A DNA stretch of 64,000 nucleotides, taken from contig NZ_FNYZ01000016.1 of NCBI RefSeq assembly GCF_900109095.1, positions 1 to 64,000 on the forward strand, given 5' to 3'. Positions 26,983 to 36,300 of the stretch are shown piece after piece. The notes beneath the pieces are model-generated. The model was given only the letters and a program-made list of their open reading frames with translations. It ran no database searches and was not told where the DNA came from. The stretch is from Sphingobium sp. AP50. Its GTDB lineage: Bacteria > Pseudomonadota > Alphaproteobacteria > Sphingomonadales > Sphingomonadaceae. The position numbers and the translations under genes are program-made. Each line of letters starts with the position of its first letter. Position 1 is the first letter of the stretch.

Positions 26983-27008
26983 AAGGTCGGTCCCGCGGGG
27001 CCGACCTT
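26983..27008. terminator. Bidirectional-looking terminator hairpin
   Basis: AAGGTCGG (26983-26990) pairs with CCGACCTT (27001-27008). An A-run lies to the left and ATTGAGTTTT to the right, so it can serve the + strand gene before it and the minus strand operon ending at 27116. Confidence 0.75.
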
Positions 27009-27115
27009 ATTGAGTTTTAGGAGAGGATGCCTGAAAGGCAGGGACGCTATGGCGCCAGATCTGTGCGCCCGCAAATGCGAATTGAACGCCGGTCAATGCA
27101 GTTTTTGCAACCGGG

Positions 27116-27463
27116 TCATTCGTCCTCAAGACCGAGCGCTGCAAACCAGTGCGCATATGGCGTGTTGCGCGCAAGGTGCCGGTTATAGTCGGGTGCTCCA
27201 TCGATCCACCAGACCGGCCCGCGCTCGCCAAGCCGCCGTTTGGCTGCATCGACGAGGTCGCGGGCGTGACGTTCCGCAGCGCCATCGCCTGCTCGCTTTG
27301 CCTCGCCGACATGTTGCCGGGCGTTCATCAATTCCTTGATCAGATGCGTGCGCTCACCTTCGGCAAGCGCGGGATTGCTCAGGCGCCAGAGGCGCCCGCG
27401 CACGACGAAATAGCGACCGTCAGGCGTGACAGGATATTTTGTCAGTGCCGGTTGGTTGGTCAT
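27116..27463 (-). CDS. Hypothetical protein
   Basis: 115 residues. PDGRYFVVRGRLWRLSNPAL, then a helical region with KELMNARQHVGEAKRAGD, and WWIDGAPDYNRHLARNTPYA at the C-terminus. Soluble, of a type often seen next to alkB in alphaproteobacteria, but unnamed. The start overlaps the alkB stop by ATGA, and it is the last gene of the SRAP2-alkB operon. Confidence 0.7.
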   Translation of the reverse strand: MTNQPALTKYPVTPDGRYFVVRGRLWRLSNPALAEGERTHLIKELMNARQHVGEAKRAGDGAAERHARDLVDAAKRRLGERGPVWWIDGAPDYNRHLARNTPYAHWFAALGLEDE

Positions 27464-28035
27464 CGACCGGGCTTGAGGCTGCGAAAGGTGATGGACCAGC
27501 GCGCCTCTTCCTGTTCTGCAATACTATGTTCCCACTCATGCCGCACTTCGCCGGCGAGATGATAGATAGAGCGCGGTTCCAGTGATACCGAGCGGCGGGC
27601 AAATCCTTGCTCATTCCGCCGCCGGAAGCGCATTGGTGCTGCTGCGCCAAGTGAAAGACCTATGACATCGGCGAAGACCGGCCGATCCTTGTGCCAGCCA
27701 ATGCCTGCCCCGGGATCATAGCGGATGAGTAATGCCTGGACGAGCGTATCAGGAGACAGGCCCGCAAAATCCGCCGCGCGATCGCGGGCGGAAAGCAGCC
27801 AGCGGGGCAGGGGATCAGCGGCTTCAAACCTGCCCCGCTCGAAATCATAGCTCCAGCCATAGCTGTGGGTGAGCCGCTTGCCGGTCCAGCGCTGGAAGCG
27901 AAACGGGAGCAGCGGCGCCGTGGCGATCCGCTCGATCAACTCCGTCTCTTCAGCACGGCTCAAAAAATCGGGCGCGTAGCGAAGCCCCGGAATCTGGGAC
28001 GGGGCGAAGAGATCAATCTGCTCAGCCGTGGTCAC
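27460..28035 (-). CDS. alkB: AlkB-type DNA dioxygenase
   Basis: 191 residues of the AlkB Fe(II)/2-oxoglutarate family. GWHKDRPVF gives the HxD ligands near 123-125, the distal His is in HEWEHSI, and RWSITFRSLK carries the 2-oxoglutarate-binding arginines. NLY-type substrate loop is replaced by ALLIRYDPGAGIG. It demethylates 1-methyladenine and 3-methylcytosine, mainly in ssDNA. Start GTG overlaps the upstream SRAP2 stop (GTGA). Confidence 0.9.
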   Translation of the reverse strand: MTTAEQIDLFAPSQIPGLRYAPDFLSRAEETELIERIATAPLLPFRFQRWTGKRLTHSYGWSYDFERGRFEAADPLPRWLLSARDRAADFAGLSPDTLVQALLIRYDPGAGIGWHKDRPVFADVIGLSLGAAAPMRFRRRNEQGFARRSVSLEPRSIYHLAGEVRHEWEHSIAEQEEARWSITFRSLKPGR

Positions 28036-28691
28036 AGCAGCGCCAACTGGCCGTCAGCCGAAGGCGGGCGCTTGCCGCTCCGCCACACATCCTCGGTCGC
28101 CTCGACGCGGAAGCGCTCGGCCGAGAAGGGCGATCGGAACTGAAAGCCGATCACCTCCCGGATCGAGCCGTGAAGCCAGGCGTCATATTCATGGGGATCG
28201 AGCAGTACCGGCATGCGGTCATTGGTGGGTCGCACGGCCTCATTCGCCTCCATCGTCATGCCGGCATAGACCGGGCCTTGCTCGGGCATGTTCCGGCAAA
28301 AGCCCGCCCAGGCCATCAGGGGCTGGCGCTTCAACGAAAACCAGGTGCGGGTTCGTTCGCCCGGCACCCCGTCGGGATTGGCGAAATGGGTAAGGACGAT
28401 GAGGCACCTATAGCGCGCATCCTCGACCAACTGATCCCACATCGGATTGGTGAGATCGGCGACCAGACCGATCCGGCCGGGTTCCTCTCCTCGTTCCCGC
28501 ATCTCGCGGGTGAGGCGCCGAAAACCCCAGGTCACGCCGCGCATGATCCGTCGGCCTTTGTTTTCGAAGATCACCAGCCCAAGCGCGCCTTCGGTGGTTT
28601 CGGACGGGAGCTCAATCGCAGCCGGCATATCGGCGCTGAAATGCTCTGCGACCTCGCTTATTCCCGCCGCCATGCAATGCAATCTCGACAT
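28032..28691 (-). CDS. SRAP-like paralogue lacking Cys2
   Basis: 219 residues with the SRAP body: LVADLTNPMWDQLVEDARYRC.., LTHFANPDGVPGERTRTWF, MAWAGFC and NDRMPVLL. Normal SRAP proteins begin Met-Cys and use the freed N-terminal Cys2 to trap abasic sites. Here the N-terminus is MSRLHCM, the nearest Cys being residue 6. Either chemistry is lost or the Cys is exposed by another route. First of an operon with alkB. Its partner SRAP at 25021 keeps Cys2. Confidence 0.85.
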   Translation of the reverse strand: MSRLHCMAAGISEVAEHFSADMPAAIELPSETTEGALGLVIFENKGRRIMRGVTWGFRRLTREMRERGEEPGRIGLVADLTNPMWDQLVEDARYRCLIVLTHFANPDGVPGERTRTWFSLKRQPLMAWAGFCRNMPEQGPVYAGMTMEANEAVRPTNDRMPVLLDPHEYDAWLHGSIREVIGFQFRSPFSAERFRVEATEDVWRSGKRPPSADGQLALL

Positions 28692-28700
28692 GGGAGCTAA

Positions 28701-29066
28701 TCAGTTTGGTTTCTGGCCGTCGCCGGCAGCAAGGTTGAAACGGTCGAGCAGAGCATCGATCGGATGGATGCCGGTTTCTTCAAAGGCGGAGCGTAGATTC
28801 TGGGCATGCTGTCCCAGCATCTTGCCATAGGCCTCGGCGCCTTTGCGCAGGCTCTGCCGCGTCGGGAATTCTGGCGCCTGCTCCATGACGCAGGCGAGGC
28901 CCATCAAAATGCCTTCGACCGCCAGATCGGGATCGACTGTCTGATCGCTGTCCCGGACCGCTGATCCCAGGATCAGTTCCAACGTCTGCTGGGCAACGCG
29001 AAGTTGCGTCGCTTCGCTCTGCGGCAGGCTATCAATGCCTTCAATGGCGATGATGCGTGCGGTCAT
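28701..29066 (-). CDS. Hypothetical protein
   Basis: 121 residues, largely helical (QLRVAQQTLELILGSAVRDS, AYGKMLGQHAQNLRSAFEE). No signal or membrane segment. Same strand as the repair operon, just upstream of SRAP2 with a 9-base gap. Not recognised. Confidence 0.6.
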   Translation of the reverse strand: MTARIIAIEGIDSLPQSEATQLRVAQQTLELILGSAVRDSDQTVDPDLAVEGILMGLACVMEQAPEFPTRQSLRKGAEAYGKMLGQHAQNLRSAFEETGIHPIDALLDRFNLAAGDGQKPN

Positions 29067-29078
29067 GCTGCTGCCTCC

Positions 29079-29243
29079 TTACCAGGGAATTTCATCGTCG
29101 GTGACAAGTTCGGGATCATGAGCGGGATGATAGCGCGGCGGCATCGAGTCGCGTTCCGATTCGTTGGCAGGCTGGACGACCGAAGGCTCTGCCGCAGCCT
29201 CCTCGCCAGGCTTGAGGCTCAATTTTCTTCGCTGCGAGGCCAT
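29079..29243 (-). CDS. Small hypothetical protein of the repair operon
   Basis: 54 residues, starting MASQRRKLSLKPGEEAAAEP and ending PELVTDDEIPW. Acidic, probably disordered. A purine-rich AAGGCAGGA precedes its ATG at 29243. It is the first gene on the minus strand after the SOS box at 29326-29340, so it may be the first cistron of a LexA-controlled operon running to 27116. Confidence 0.55.
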   Translation of the reverse strand: MASQRRKLSLKPGEEAAAEPSVVQPANESERDSMPPRYHPAHDPELVTDDEIPW

Positions 29244-29325
29244 TGGTTTTCCTGCCTTGTTTCAGAAGCGTTTCGCCCGACACGTCGTCTGTTCGACTCC
29301 GCCCCGTTGACTTGGCTTCAGTATA

Positions 29326-29340
29326 GAACAAAATAGGAAC
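29326..29340. promoter_or_regulatory. SOS (LexA) box between divergent repair operons
   Basis: GAAC-AAAATAG-GAAC matches the alphaproteobacterial LexA site, a direct repeat GAAC-N7-GAAC. It lies 34 bases before imuA and about 80 bases before the divergent small gene, so it can control both directions. Confidence 0.85.
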
Positions 29341-29373
29341 AAATCCAACCGCGAGCCAGAAGGAGGCCCTTCA

Positions 29374-30135
29374 ATGAAGGAAAGAGGGGCGCGTCCCCGT
29401 GTTGCTGCCTTGCGCGCCCAGATTGCCGAGATCGAGGGTGCAGAACGTCGGCGCAAAGAGGTTTTGCCTTTCGGACTGGAGATAGTGGACGCCAAACTGC
29501 CTGGTGGCGGGCTGGCGCTCGGTGCGCTGCACGAAGTCGCAGGTGGTGCCCAGGGCGTGACCGACGGTGCGGCCGCTGCGCTGTTCACCGCCGGCATTCT
29601 CGCGCGGGTGAGTGGCAGCATCCTTTGGTGCATGACCGAGCCCGATCTGTTCGCACCCGCGATTGCGCAGGCGGGGCTCGATCCCGATCGCGTCATCTAT
29701 GTGGAAGCCCGCGATGAGACGGCAGTGCTCGCCTGTTTCGAAGAAGGGCTGCGCCATGGCGGCCTTGGCGGGGTGGTGGCGGAACTCGCGCGGCTGTCGA
29801 TGACATCTTCGCGGCGCCTCCAGCTGGCGGCCGAGAGCAGCGGCACCATCGGCATTGCGATCCGGCGCTGGCGGCGCCTGGCCGAAGCGTCGGACTTTGG
29901 CCAGCCCACGGCGGCCGCGACGCGATGGCGGGTGACGGCCGTTCCGTCTGAACCCTTGCCAGTGCCGGGGGTTGGTCGGCATCGCTGGTTTGTCGAGCTC
30001 ATACGGTGCCGGGCAGGGGAGAGCGCCGATTTTCTGGTGGAGGCCTGCGATGCGACAGGTTGTCTCGCTCTTCCTGCCGACCTGGCCGACCGATCGGCTG
30101 CGTCGCAGGCTTGGGCAGGGCGCGCCGCCTCCTGA
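29374..30135 (+). CDS. imuA: ImuA-like SOS mutagenesis protein
   Basis: 253 residues of the RecA-like ImuA family (a partial RecA fold without a clear P-loop). VLPFGLEIVDAKLPGGGLAL at about 30-49, ALHEVAG, then ILWCMTEPDLFAPAIAQAGL. ImuA recruits ImuB and the DnaE2 polymerase to damaged templates. Preceded by an SOS box. Its 3' end overlaps imuB by 86 bases, typical for the pair. Confidence 0.9.
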   Translation: MKERGARPRVAALRAQIAEIEGAERRRKEVLPFGLEIVDAKLPGGGLALGALHEVAGGAQGVTDGAAAALFTAGILARVSGSILWCMTEPDLFAPAIAQAGLDPDRVIYVEARDETAVLACFEEGLRHGGLGGVVAELARLSMTSSRRLQLAAESSGTIGIAIRRWRRLAEASDFGQPTAAATRWRVTAVPSEPLPVPGVGRHRWFVELIRCRAGESADFLVEACDATGCLALPADLADRSAASQAWAGRAAS

Positions 30136-31570
30136 CGCGCCGCTGATCCTTGCTGGCATGGACAGGCAACGCCGGGTGATCACCGCGGCGAACGCAGCCG
30201 CGCGCATGACCGGTCTGTATGCAGGCATGGCCGTTACCCAGGCGCAGGCGCTGGTGCCCGATCTTCTCATCATGGATGCCGAGCCGCAGGCGGACCGGGA
30301 AGGACTGGAGCGCCTCGCGGTCTGGTCGCTGCGCCGCTATGCGCCGATCATCGCGGTCGATCCGCCCGATGGGCTGATGCTCGACATCACCGGCGCAGCC
30401 CATGCCCATGGCGGCGTCATGGGCGTGCTCAAGGACGTGGTGACGCGACTTGCGCAGGTAGAGACGGCGGCGCGCGCAGTGTGCGCGCCCGCCTATGGCG
30501 CCGCACACGCGTTGGCGCGCTACGGTGTCGAGCCGCTACGCGCTATCGATCCGTTGCAACTGCCCGACGCCATCGCGGACCTGCCGATAGCGGCGCTTCG
30601 CCTCGACCAGCCTGTCGTCATTGCCTTGAGCAAGCTGGGCCTTGATACGATCGCCGATCTGGAAGCCATGCCGCGGGCCTCGCTCGCGCTGCGCTTCGGC
30701 TCGATGCCGGGCCTGCGGCTCGATCAGGCTTATGGCCGAGTTTCCGAGCCCTTCGAGCCGATGACGGCGCCCGAGCGCATCGAGGTCGAATGGCGATTTG
30801 CAGAACCGATCGGCGCACCCGAGACCCTTGCCCGCTACACGCACAAGCTGGTCGAGAGCCTCTGCCAGCAGCTGGAGGAAGCCGGCGTCGGCGCGCGGCG
30901 GCTGGATTTGCGCTTCTACCGTGTCGATAACCGGATCGAGGCGATCCGGGCAGGACTTGCCAAGCCGAGCCGGGACAGGAAGCAGATGGGAAGGTTGCTC
31001 TGTGATCGGATCGAGACGGTCGATCCTGGCTTTGGTGTCGAAAAGATGCTGCTCGCCGCGCCTCTGGTCGAGCCGCTTGGGCTTCGCTCCATCTCGCATC
31101 TGGGTGAGACGCCGATGCCCGATGTCGCGGCGCTCGTCGACATATTGGGGAACAGGGTGGGGGAGGAGCGGCTCTACCGGGTTGCTGCGCGGGAGAGCGA
31201 TATTCCCGAACGCTCCGTCACCCGCATTCCGCCCATGTCTGACCCAACGCTGCTGCGCTGGCCCGAATGCTGGCCACGCCCGGCCCGGCTGTTCCGGCGG
31301 CCTGAGTCCATCGAGACCATAGCGCTTTTGCCTGATCATCCGCCGGTCCATTTCGTCTGGCGCGGCATGCGCCGGAAGGTGAAGCGCGCGGATGGGCCGG
31401 AGCGCATCTATGGCGAATGGCATGTGAGCGACGAGGAGTGGTTGAGCGTGCGGGATTATTTTCTCGTCGAGGATGAGACGGGCGCGCGTTACTGGGTGTT
31501 CCGTCAGGGCGATGGCGTGGACAGTGCCACGGGCGGGCAGGGCTGGTTCCTGCATGGCCTGTTCGGCTAA
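30050..31570 (+). CDS. imuB: ImuB, Y-family polymerase homologue
   Basis: 506 residues, starting MRQVVSLFLPTWPTDRLRRR with GGAGG upstream, which decides ATG 30050 over 29972. Y-family fold with ITAANAAARMTGLYAGM-type fingers. The usual catalytic acidic residues are replaced, as in other ImuB proteins, so it acts as an adaptor joining DnaE2 and the sliding clamp. The C-terminal ends GQGWFLHGLFG. dnaE2 is 1.8 kb downstream rather than adjacent. Confidence 0.9.
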   Translation: MRQVVSLFLPTWPTDRLRRRLGQGAPPPDAPLILAGMDRQRRVITAANAAARMTGLYAGMAVTQAQALVPDLLIMDAEPQADREGLERLAVWSLRRYAPIIAVDPPDGLMLDITGAAHAHGGVMGVLKDVVTRLAQVETAARAVCAPAYGAAHALARYGVEPLRAIDPLQLPDAIADLPIAALRLDQPVVIALSKLGLDTIADLEAMPRASLALRFGSMPGLRLDQAYGRVSEPFEPMTAPERIEVEWRFAEPIGAPETLARYTHKLVESLCQQLEEAGVGARRLDLRFYRVDNRIEAIRAGLAKPSRDRKQMGRLLCDRIETVDPGFGVEKMLLAAPLVEPLGLRSISHLGETPMPDVAALVDILGNRVGEERLYRVAARESDIPERSVTRIPPMSDPTLLRWPECWPRPARLFRRPESIETIALLPDHPPVHFVWRGMRRKVKRADGPERIYGEWHVSDEEWLSVRDYFLVEDETGARYWVFRQGDGVDSATGGQGWFLHGLFG

Positions 31571-31742
31571 ATGACAAAAAGCTGCGGTGCGTTCGGCGTC
31601 GTGCTGCCGGTCTCGATTGCAAGCGGGCCATCAGCCGCTATTGCGGATAGCGCGCCCGCTATGCCATTTTCCGCAACAAATCTACGGCATCGGTATATTT
31701 GCCATGTTGCCGCGCCAGCATCGCTAGACCATAGGCTCCTCA

Positions 31743-31916
31743 ATGTCTGATGAAACAAACGCTATAATTTTACGGGTGGTTGAGCGCGCCCCGCAGTGGC
31801 TGCGCCACGATCTGGAATCGAAGGACGCAGCCGCGCGCCGCCGCGCGGAAGAAACATTGGCGGCGATGATCAGTGATGCGCTCGCCAATGGAACCGGCGC
31901 CGACCGGGAGGATTAA
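31743..31916 (+). CDS. Small hypothetical protein (DUF6771-like)
   Basis: 57 residues, starting MSDETNAIILRVVERAPQWL, followed by RHDLESKDAAARRRAEETLA. The ILRVVERAPQW-LRHDL pattern matches a small sphingomonad family (DUF6771, from memory). Function unknown. Confidence 0.65.
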   Translation: MSDETNAIILRVVERAPQWLRHDLESKDAAARRRAEETLAAMISDALANGTGADRED

Positions 31917-31955
31917 GCGCGACACTTCGTTGAAGGGCGAGGATAGCTAAGCGTC

Positions 31956-32285
31956 GTGGAGAATGCGGTGTCCGGATTTTCTCTCGTCCTTGCCGTGGTG
32001 TTGATCGGAGCGTCGATGGCGTCTGTCGCCGAGCCTCATGAAGCGCTGCACATCATGTGCGCACAGAGCCGCACCTTCGATGTCCGGATCAGCGCTAACC
32101 AGGCCCGCGTTCAACTGGCCGATGGCCAGTTGCTGCTCACCCGCAAGCCGTCATCGCTGGGCGATCATTTTCGTAATGACGATGCGACGCTGATCATTGA
32201 CGAGGATTTTGTCGCCTTCGCTCAGCGAGGGGACTGGGATTGGCAGGATTGTCATGTCGATCCGTCTTTTGGTCCGAAACGGTGA
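31956..32285 (+). CDS. Secreted MliC-like (lysozyme-inhibitor) protein
   Basis: 109 residues from GTG 31956. Signal peptide VSGFSLVLAVVLIGASMASVA, then a small beta-rich domain with two cysteines, C39 and C102, and RTFDVRI...VQLADGQLLLTR...DDATLIIDE..FVAF. This pattern resembles membrane-bound/periplasmic lysozyme inhibitors (MliC fold). Inhibitor activity is inference. Confidence 0.55.
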   Translation: MENAVSGFSLVLAVVLIGASMASVAEPHEALHIMCAQSRTFDVRISANQARVQLADGQLLLTRKPSSLGDHFRNDDATLIIDEDFVAFAQRGDWDWQDCHVDPSFGPKR

Positions 32286-32694
32286 CGAAACCATCTTGAA
32301 AAGCCACCGCAAAAGCATAGCCTGAAACTGTCGCTCTTTTCCCCTTGAGCGGCACGTCCCTGACCTCACCCCGCCGTGAAGCTTGGCTCCGGCGGGGAGT
32401 CTTTGATTTAATAGCGTAGTGTCAGGCTGCCGCGGAGAGCGGAAGCATGGCGCTCAAATTGGGGGCATGGCCGCTGCGGGCCTGGATTTTTTCCGGATAG
32501 GTAAGGCTGCTGACCGCAGCCTGATCGCCATCTTCAAACTCATTCCTGCTGGTTTCGAGGATCCCGCTGTGGTCGCGAACCTTGCGGTCGGTCGCCGTGC
32601 CGATGATGGCCTGTGCCCCTTCCGGGCCAGGGAGCGGCGCTGCAGCTTCACGTGACGGCTGGAACAAGCCGGTGGTTCTTGATGGACGGGCCGG
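32286..32694. other. Interval with a hairpin and no convincing gene
   Basis: A minus-strand frame of 81 residues (32422-32667, ending SGHAPNLSAMLPLSAAA) is the only candidate, too weak to call. CCCCGCCG..CGGCGGGG (around 32370-32397) followed by AGTCTTTG forms a terminator-like stem. Confidence 0.4.
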
Positions 32695-33240
32695 TCAGTT
32701 ATCTGCTCTCCACCGATCCAGCGCTGCGTCATATTTCTTGCGGGCGGCATTGATGGTCGCTTCGAGCCTGGCCTGATCCTTTTGTCCTGCGGCGCGGAGC
32801 CGCGAGATCTCGTCCTTCAGCCGGGCGCGCTGGTCTTCCAGTTCTGATACCTTGGCACTGAGCGCTTGTTGCTGGGCCTCCAGCTTTTGTTCGGCCGCGT
32901 CGAGCGCGGCCCGATTTGGCCGGGGGCGCGGCTTTCTGGGCCGAGGCGGCGCGGCGGATGAGACGTCCGGCGTCTCCTTGGCCGGGCGTGCCGGCGGCTT
33001 CGATTTGGCCAGCGACGCGAGATGCTGCGCAGCGCTGCCGCGGGGCACTTTGATTACCGTGCCGGGCTCGGCGAGTGGCGCCTTCATGAGCTTGGGATCG
33101 GTCACCTGCTCGGCAAGGCCGCTCGCGAAGAGATTAGTGTCGGCGCCCCATGCCTCCAGTGCCTTCTTCTGGCTGGGCGCGGCGACATAGGCGTCATGAA
33201 AGCCGATCGGGGTTCGAAACACCTTGAGTTTGGCGGCCAT
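32695..33240 (-). CDS. Hypothetical protein with C-terminal coiled coil
   Basis: 181 residues from ATG 33240 (MAAKLKVFRTPIGFHDAYVA). The N-terminal half resembles a cell-fate/plasmid accessory protein (PIGFHDAYVAAPSQKKALEA), followed by a Pro/Lys/Arg linker and an 80-residue coiled coil. The first 61 residues of the longer frame overlap the dnaE2 SOS box region and are not used. Divergent from dnaE2, so it may share its SOS box. Confidence 0.7.
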   Translation of the reverse strand: MAAKLKVFRTPIGFHDAYVAAPSQKKALEAWGADTNLFASGLAEQVTDPKLMKAPLAEPGTVIKVPRGSAAQHLASLAKSKPPARPAKETPDVSSAAPPRPRKPRPRPNRAALDAAEQKLEAQQQALSAKVSELEDQRARLKDEISRLRAAGQKDQARLEATINAARKKYDAALDRWRADN

Positions 33241-33338
33241 CGTCCCGTCTCCCAATCCCTCACCCTGGTCAGCGGGACTCCATCTCAACGCAGATGGGCG
33301 CAAATCGGCTGCACGCGCGATTGACTCTTTGGGCGTCG

Positions 33339-33353
33339 GAACAAATAGCGAAC
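33339..33353. promoter_or_regulatory. SOS (LexA) box upstream of dnaE2
   Basis: GAAC-AAATAGC-GAAC, the same direct-repeat LexA consensus as at 29326. It lies 38 bases before dnaE2 and about 100 bases before the divergent coiled-coil gene. Confidence 0.85.
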
Positions 33354-33390
33354 AATATGCGCTGTAATGTGAGAACCGGCAGGTGCCGCC

Positions 33391-36300
33391 ATGCGATATG
33401 CTGAACTTCAGTGCGCCTCGCACTTTTCCTTCTTACGCGGCGCGTCGAGCTGCGAGGAGCTATTCGCCCAGGCGCAGGCCTGCGGTCTCGAGGCGCTCGC
33501 CATCACCGACCGCAACAGCTTGGCCGGGATCGTTCGCGCTCATGAGGCGGCGAAGGTCACCGGGGTCCGGTTGATCGTCGGCTGCCGCCTCGACCTTGCC
33601 GAAGGACAGTCTCTTTTGGTCTATCCCATGGACCGACCTGGCTATGCTCATCTCTGCCGCTTGCTCAGCCGCGGCAAGAAGCGGGGCGGGAAGGGCAAAT
33701 GCATCATCGGTTGGGATGACGTCGCGGATTTTGCCGAAGGGCTTCTCGCCATCTTATTGCCGGCTGAGGTGGAGGAGGCGCAGGCCGTCATCGATCGCTT
33801 CGCCGGGATATTTGCTGGACGGGGCTATCTGGCGCTGACGCTGCGCCGTCGGCCGGGCGACCAGCTGCGCCTGCATAATCTCTCCAACTTGGCCGCGCGC
33901 CATGGCGTGCCGACCGTGATCACGGGCGACATCCTCTATCATCATCCGCATCGCCGTGTGCTCCAGGAGGTGATGACCTGCACCCGCTATCGCTGCACCA
34001 TCGATGAGCTGGGCGCGCGGCGCGAGCTCTATGCCGACCGCTATCTGATGCCGGCGGCCGAAATGCACCGGCTCTATGGCCGCTATCCCCAGGCGCTTGC
34101 GCGGACGCTGGAAATCGCCGAGCGCTGCCGTTTCTCGCTCGACGCGCTCAAATATCAATATCCGCAGGAAGTGAGCGCTTCCGGGCAGACGCCGCAGGCG
34201 GCGCTGGAACAGATGAGCTGGGAGGCGGCCAAGGCCCGTTATCCTGACGGCGTGCCCGACAAGGTCGCGCGCCTGCTGCGCCATGAGCTGGGGCTGATCG
34301 CCGAGCTTGGCTATGCGCCCTATTTCCTGACGGTGAACTCGATCGTCCAATTCGCGCGGGGCGAGGACATATTGTGCCAAGGACGGGGATCGGCGGCCAA
34401 CAGCGCGGTCTGCTATGTGCTGGGGATCACCTCAATCGACCCGGAACGCTCCGACCTGCTGTTCGAGCGGTTCATCAGCCAGGAGCGCAAGGAGCCGCCC
34501 GATATCGATGTCGACTTCGAGCATGAACGGCGCGAGATTGTCATGCAGTGGGTGTTCGACACCTATGGCCGCGATCATAGTGCGCTCTGCTCGACCGTTA
34601 TCCGCTACCGCGCCAAGGGCGCGATCAGGGATGTCGGCAAGGCGCTGGGCCTCTCGGAAGATCTGATCAAGGCGCTCTCGGGTCAGGTCTGGGGCTGGAG
34701 CGAAGAGGGCGTGCAGGAGCGCCATGCCGAGCAGCTCAACCTCAATCTCTCCGACCGGCGGCTGCGGATGGCGCTGGATCTCGCGCGGGAACTAATCGGT
34801 ACGCCGCGCCACCTCTCGCAACATCCCGGTGGGTTCGTGCTGACCCACGACCGGCTCGACGAACTGGTACCAATCGAGCCCGCCGCCATGGCGGACCGGC
34901 AGGTGATCGAGTGGGATAAAGACGATATCGACGCGCTTAAATTCATGAAGGTCGACTGCCTGGCACTAGGCATGCTGACCGCGATGAAACGTGGGTTCGA
35001 TTTCCTGGAGCAGCATAAGGGCATCCGCATGGATCTGTCCTCTATCCCGCCCGAAGATCCCCGCACCTATGCGATGATTCGCGCCGCCGACACGCTGGGC
35101 GCCTTCCAGATCGAGAGCAGGGCGCAAATGGCGATGCTCCCGCATATCAAGCCGCGCACCTTCTATGATCTGGTGATCGAGGTGGCGATCGTGCGGCCGG
35201 GACCCATTCAGGGGGACATGGTCCATCCCTATCTGCGCCGCCGGGCGGGCAAGGAGAAGGTTGAATATCCCAAGCCGGAGCTGGAAAAAGTGTTGGGCAA
35301 GACGCTGGGCGTACCGCTGTTCCAGGAGCAGGCGATGCGAGTCGCGATCGAATGCGCTGGGTTTACCGCGTCTGAGGCGGATCAACTTCGACGCGCCATG
35401 GCGACGTTCAAGTTCACCGGCGGCGTGTCGAAGTTCAAGGAGAAGCTGGTGAGCGGCATGGTTGAGCGGGGTTACACCGCCGAGTTCGCAGAGAAGACCT
35501 TCGGCCAGCTGGAGGGCTTTGGCAGCTATGGGTTCCCCGAAAGCCATGCGGCCTCGTTCGCGCTGATCGCTTATGCGTCATGCTGGCTCAAATGCTGGCA
35601 TCCCGAAATCTTCTGCACAAGCCTACTCAATGCTCAGCCCATGGGCTTCTACGCGCCCGCCCAGATCGTGGCCGATGCCAGGGCGCACCGGGTTGACGTG
35701 CGGCCAGTCTGCATTAACGCCTCGCACTGGGACTGCACGCTCGAGCCAAGCGCGGGCGACCGGTTCGCGGTGCGGCTCGGCATGCGGATGGTGACCGGGC
35801 TGAAGGAGGCGGACGCCGCCCGGATCATCGCGGCGAGGGCAGATGAGCCGTTCGTCAGCGTGGAGGAATTATGGCGTCGGGCCGGTGTGGGGGCAGGGGC
35901 ACTCAATCGACTGGCGGAGGCCGATGCTTTTCGTGCGTCACTTCGGCTAGCGCGGCGCGAAGCGCTATGGGCGATCAAGGGGCTGCGTGACGAGCAACTA
36001 CCACTGTTCGTCGCCGCCGACGCGCGGGAGAATGGGTTCGTTCAGGAGATTGTCGAACAGCCGGTGGCGTTGCGGCCGATGAGCGAGGGCAGAGAGGTGG
36101 TGGAGGATTATGGTCATGTCGGCCTCACCCTTCGCCAACATCCCGTGTCGTTCCTGCGCGAGGAATTGCTCCGACAGAAGATGGTACCATGCAGCGCGCT
36201 CGATACCACCAGGGATGGGCGCTATATCTGGCTGGCGGGGCTCGTTCTGGTGCGCCAGCGGCCGGGGTCAGCCAAGGGCGTGATGTTCATCACTATCGAG

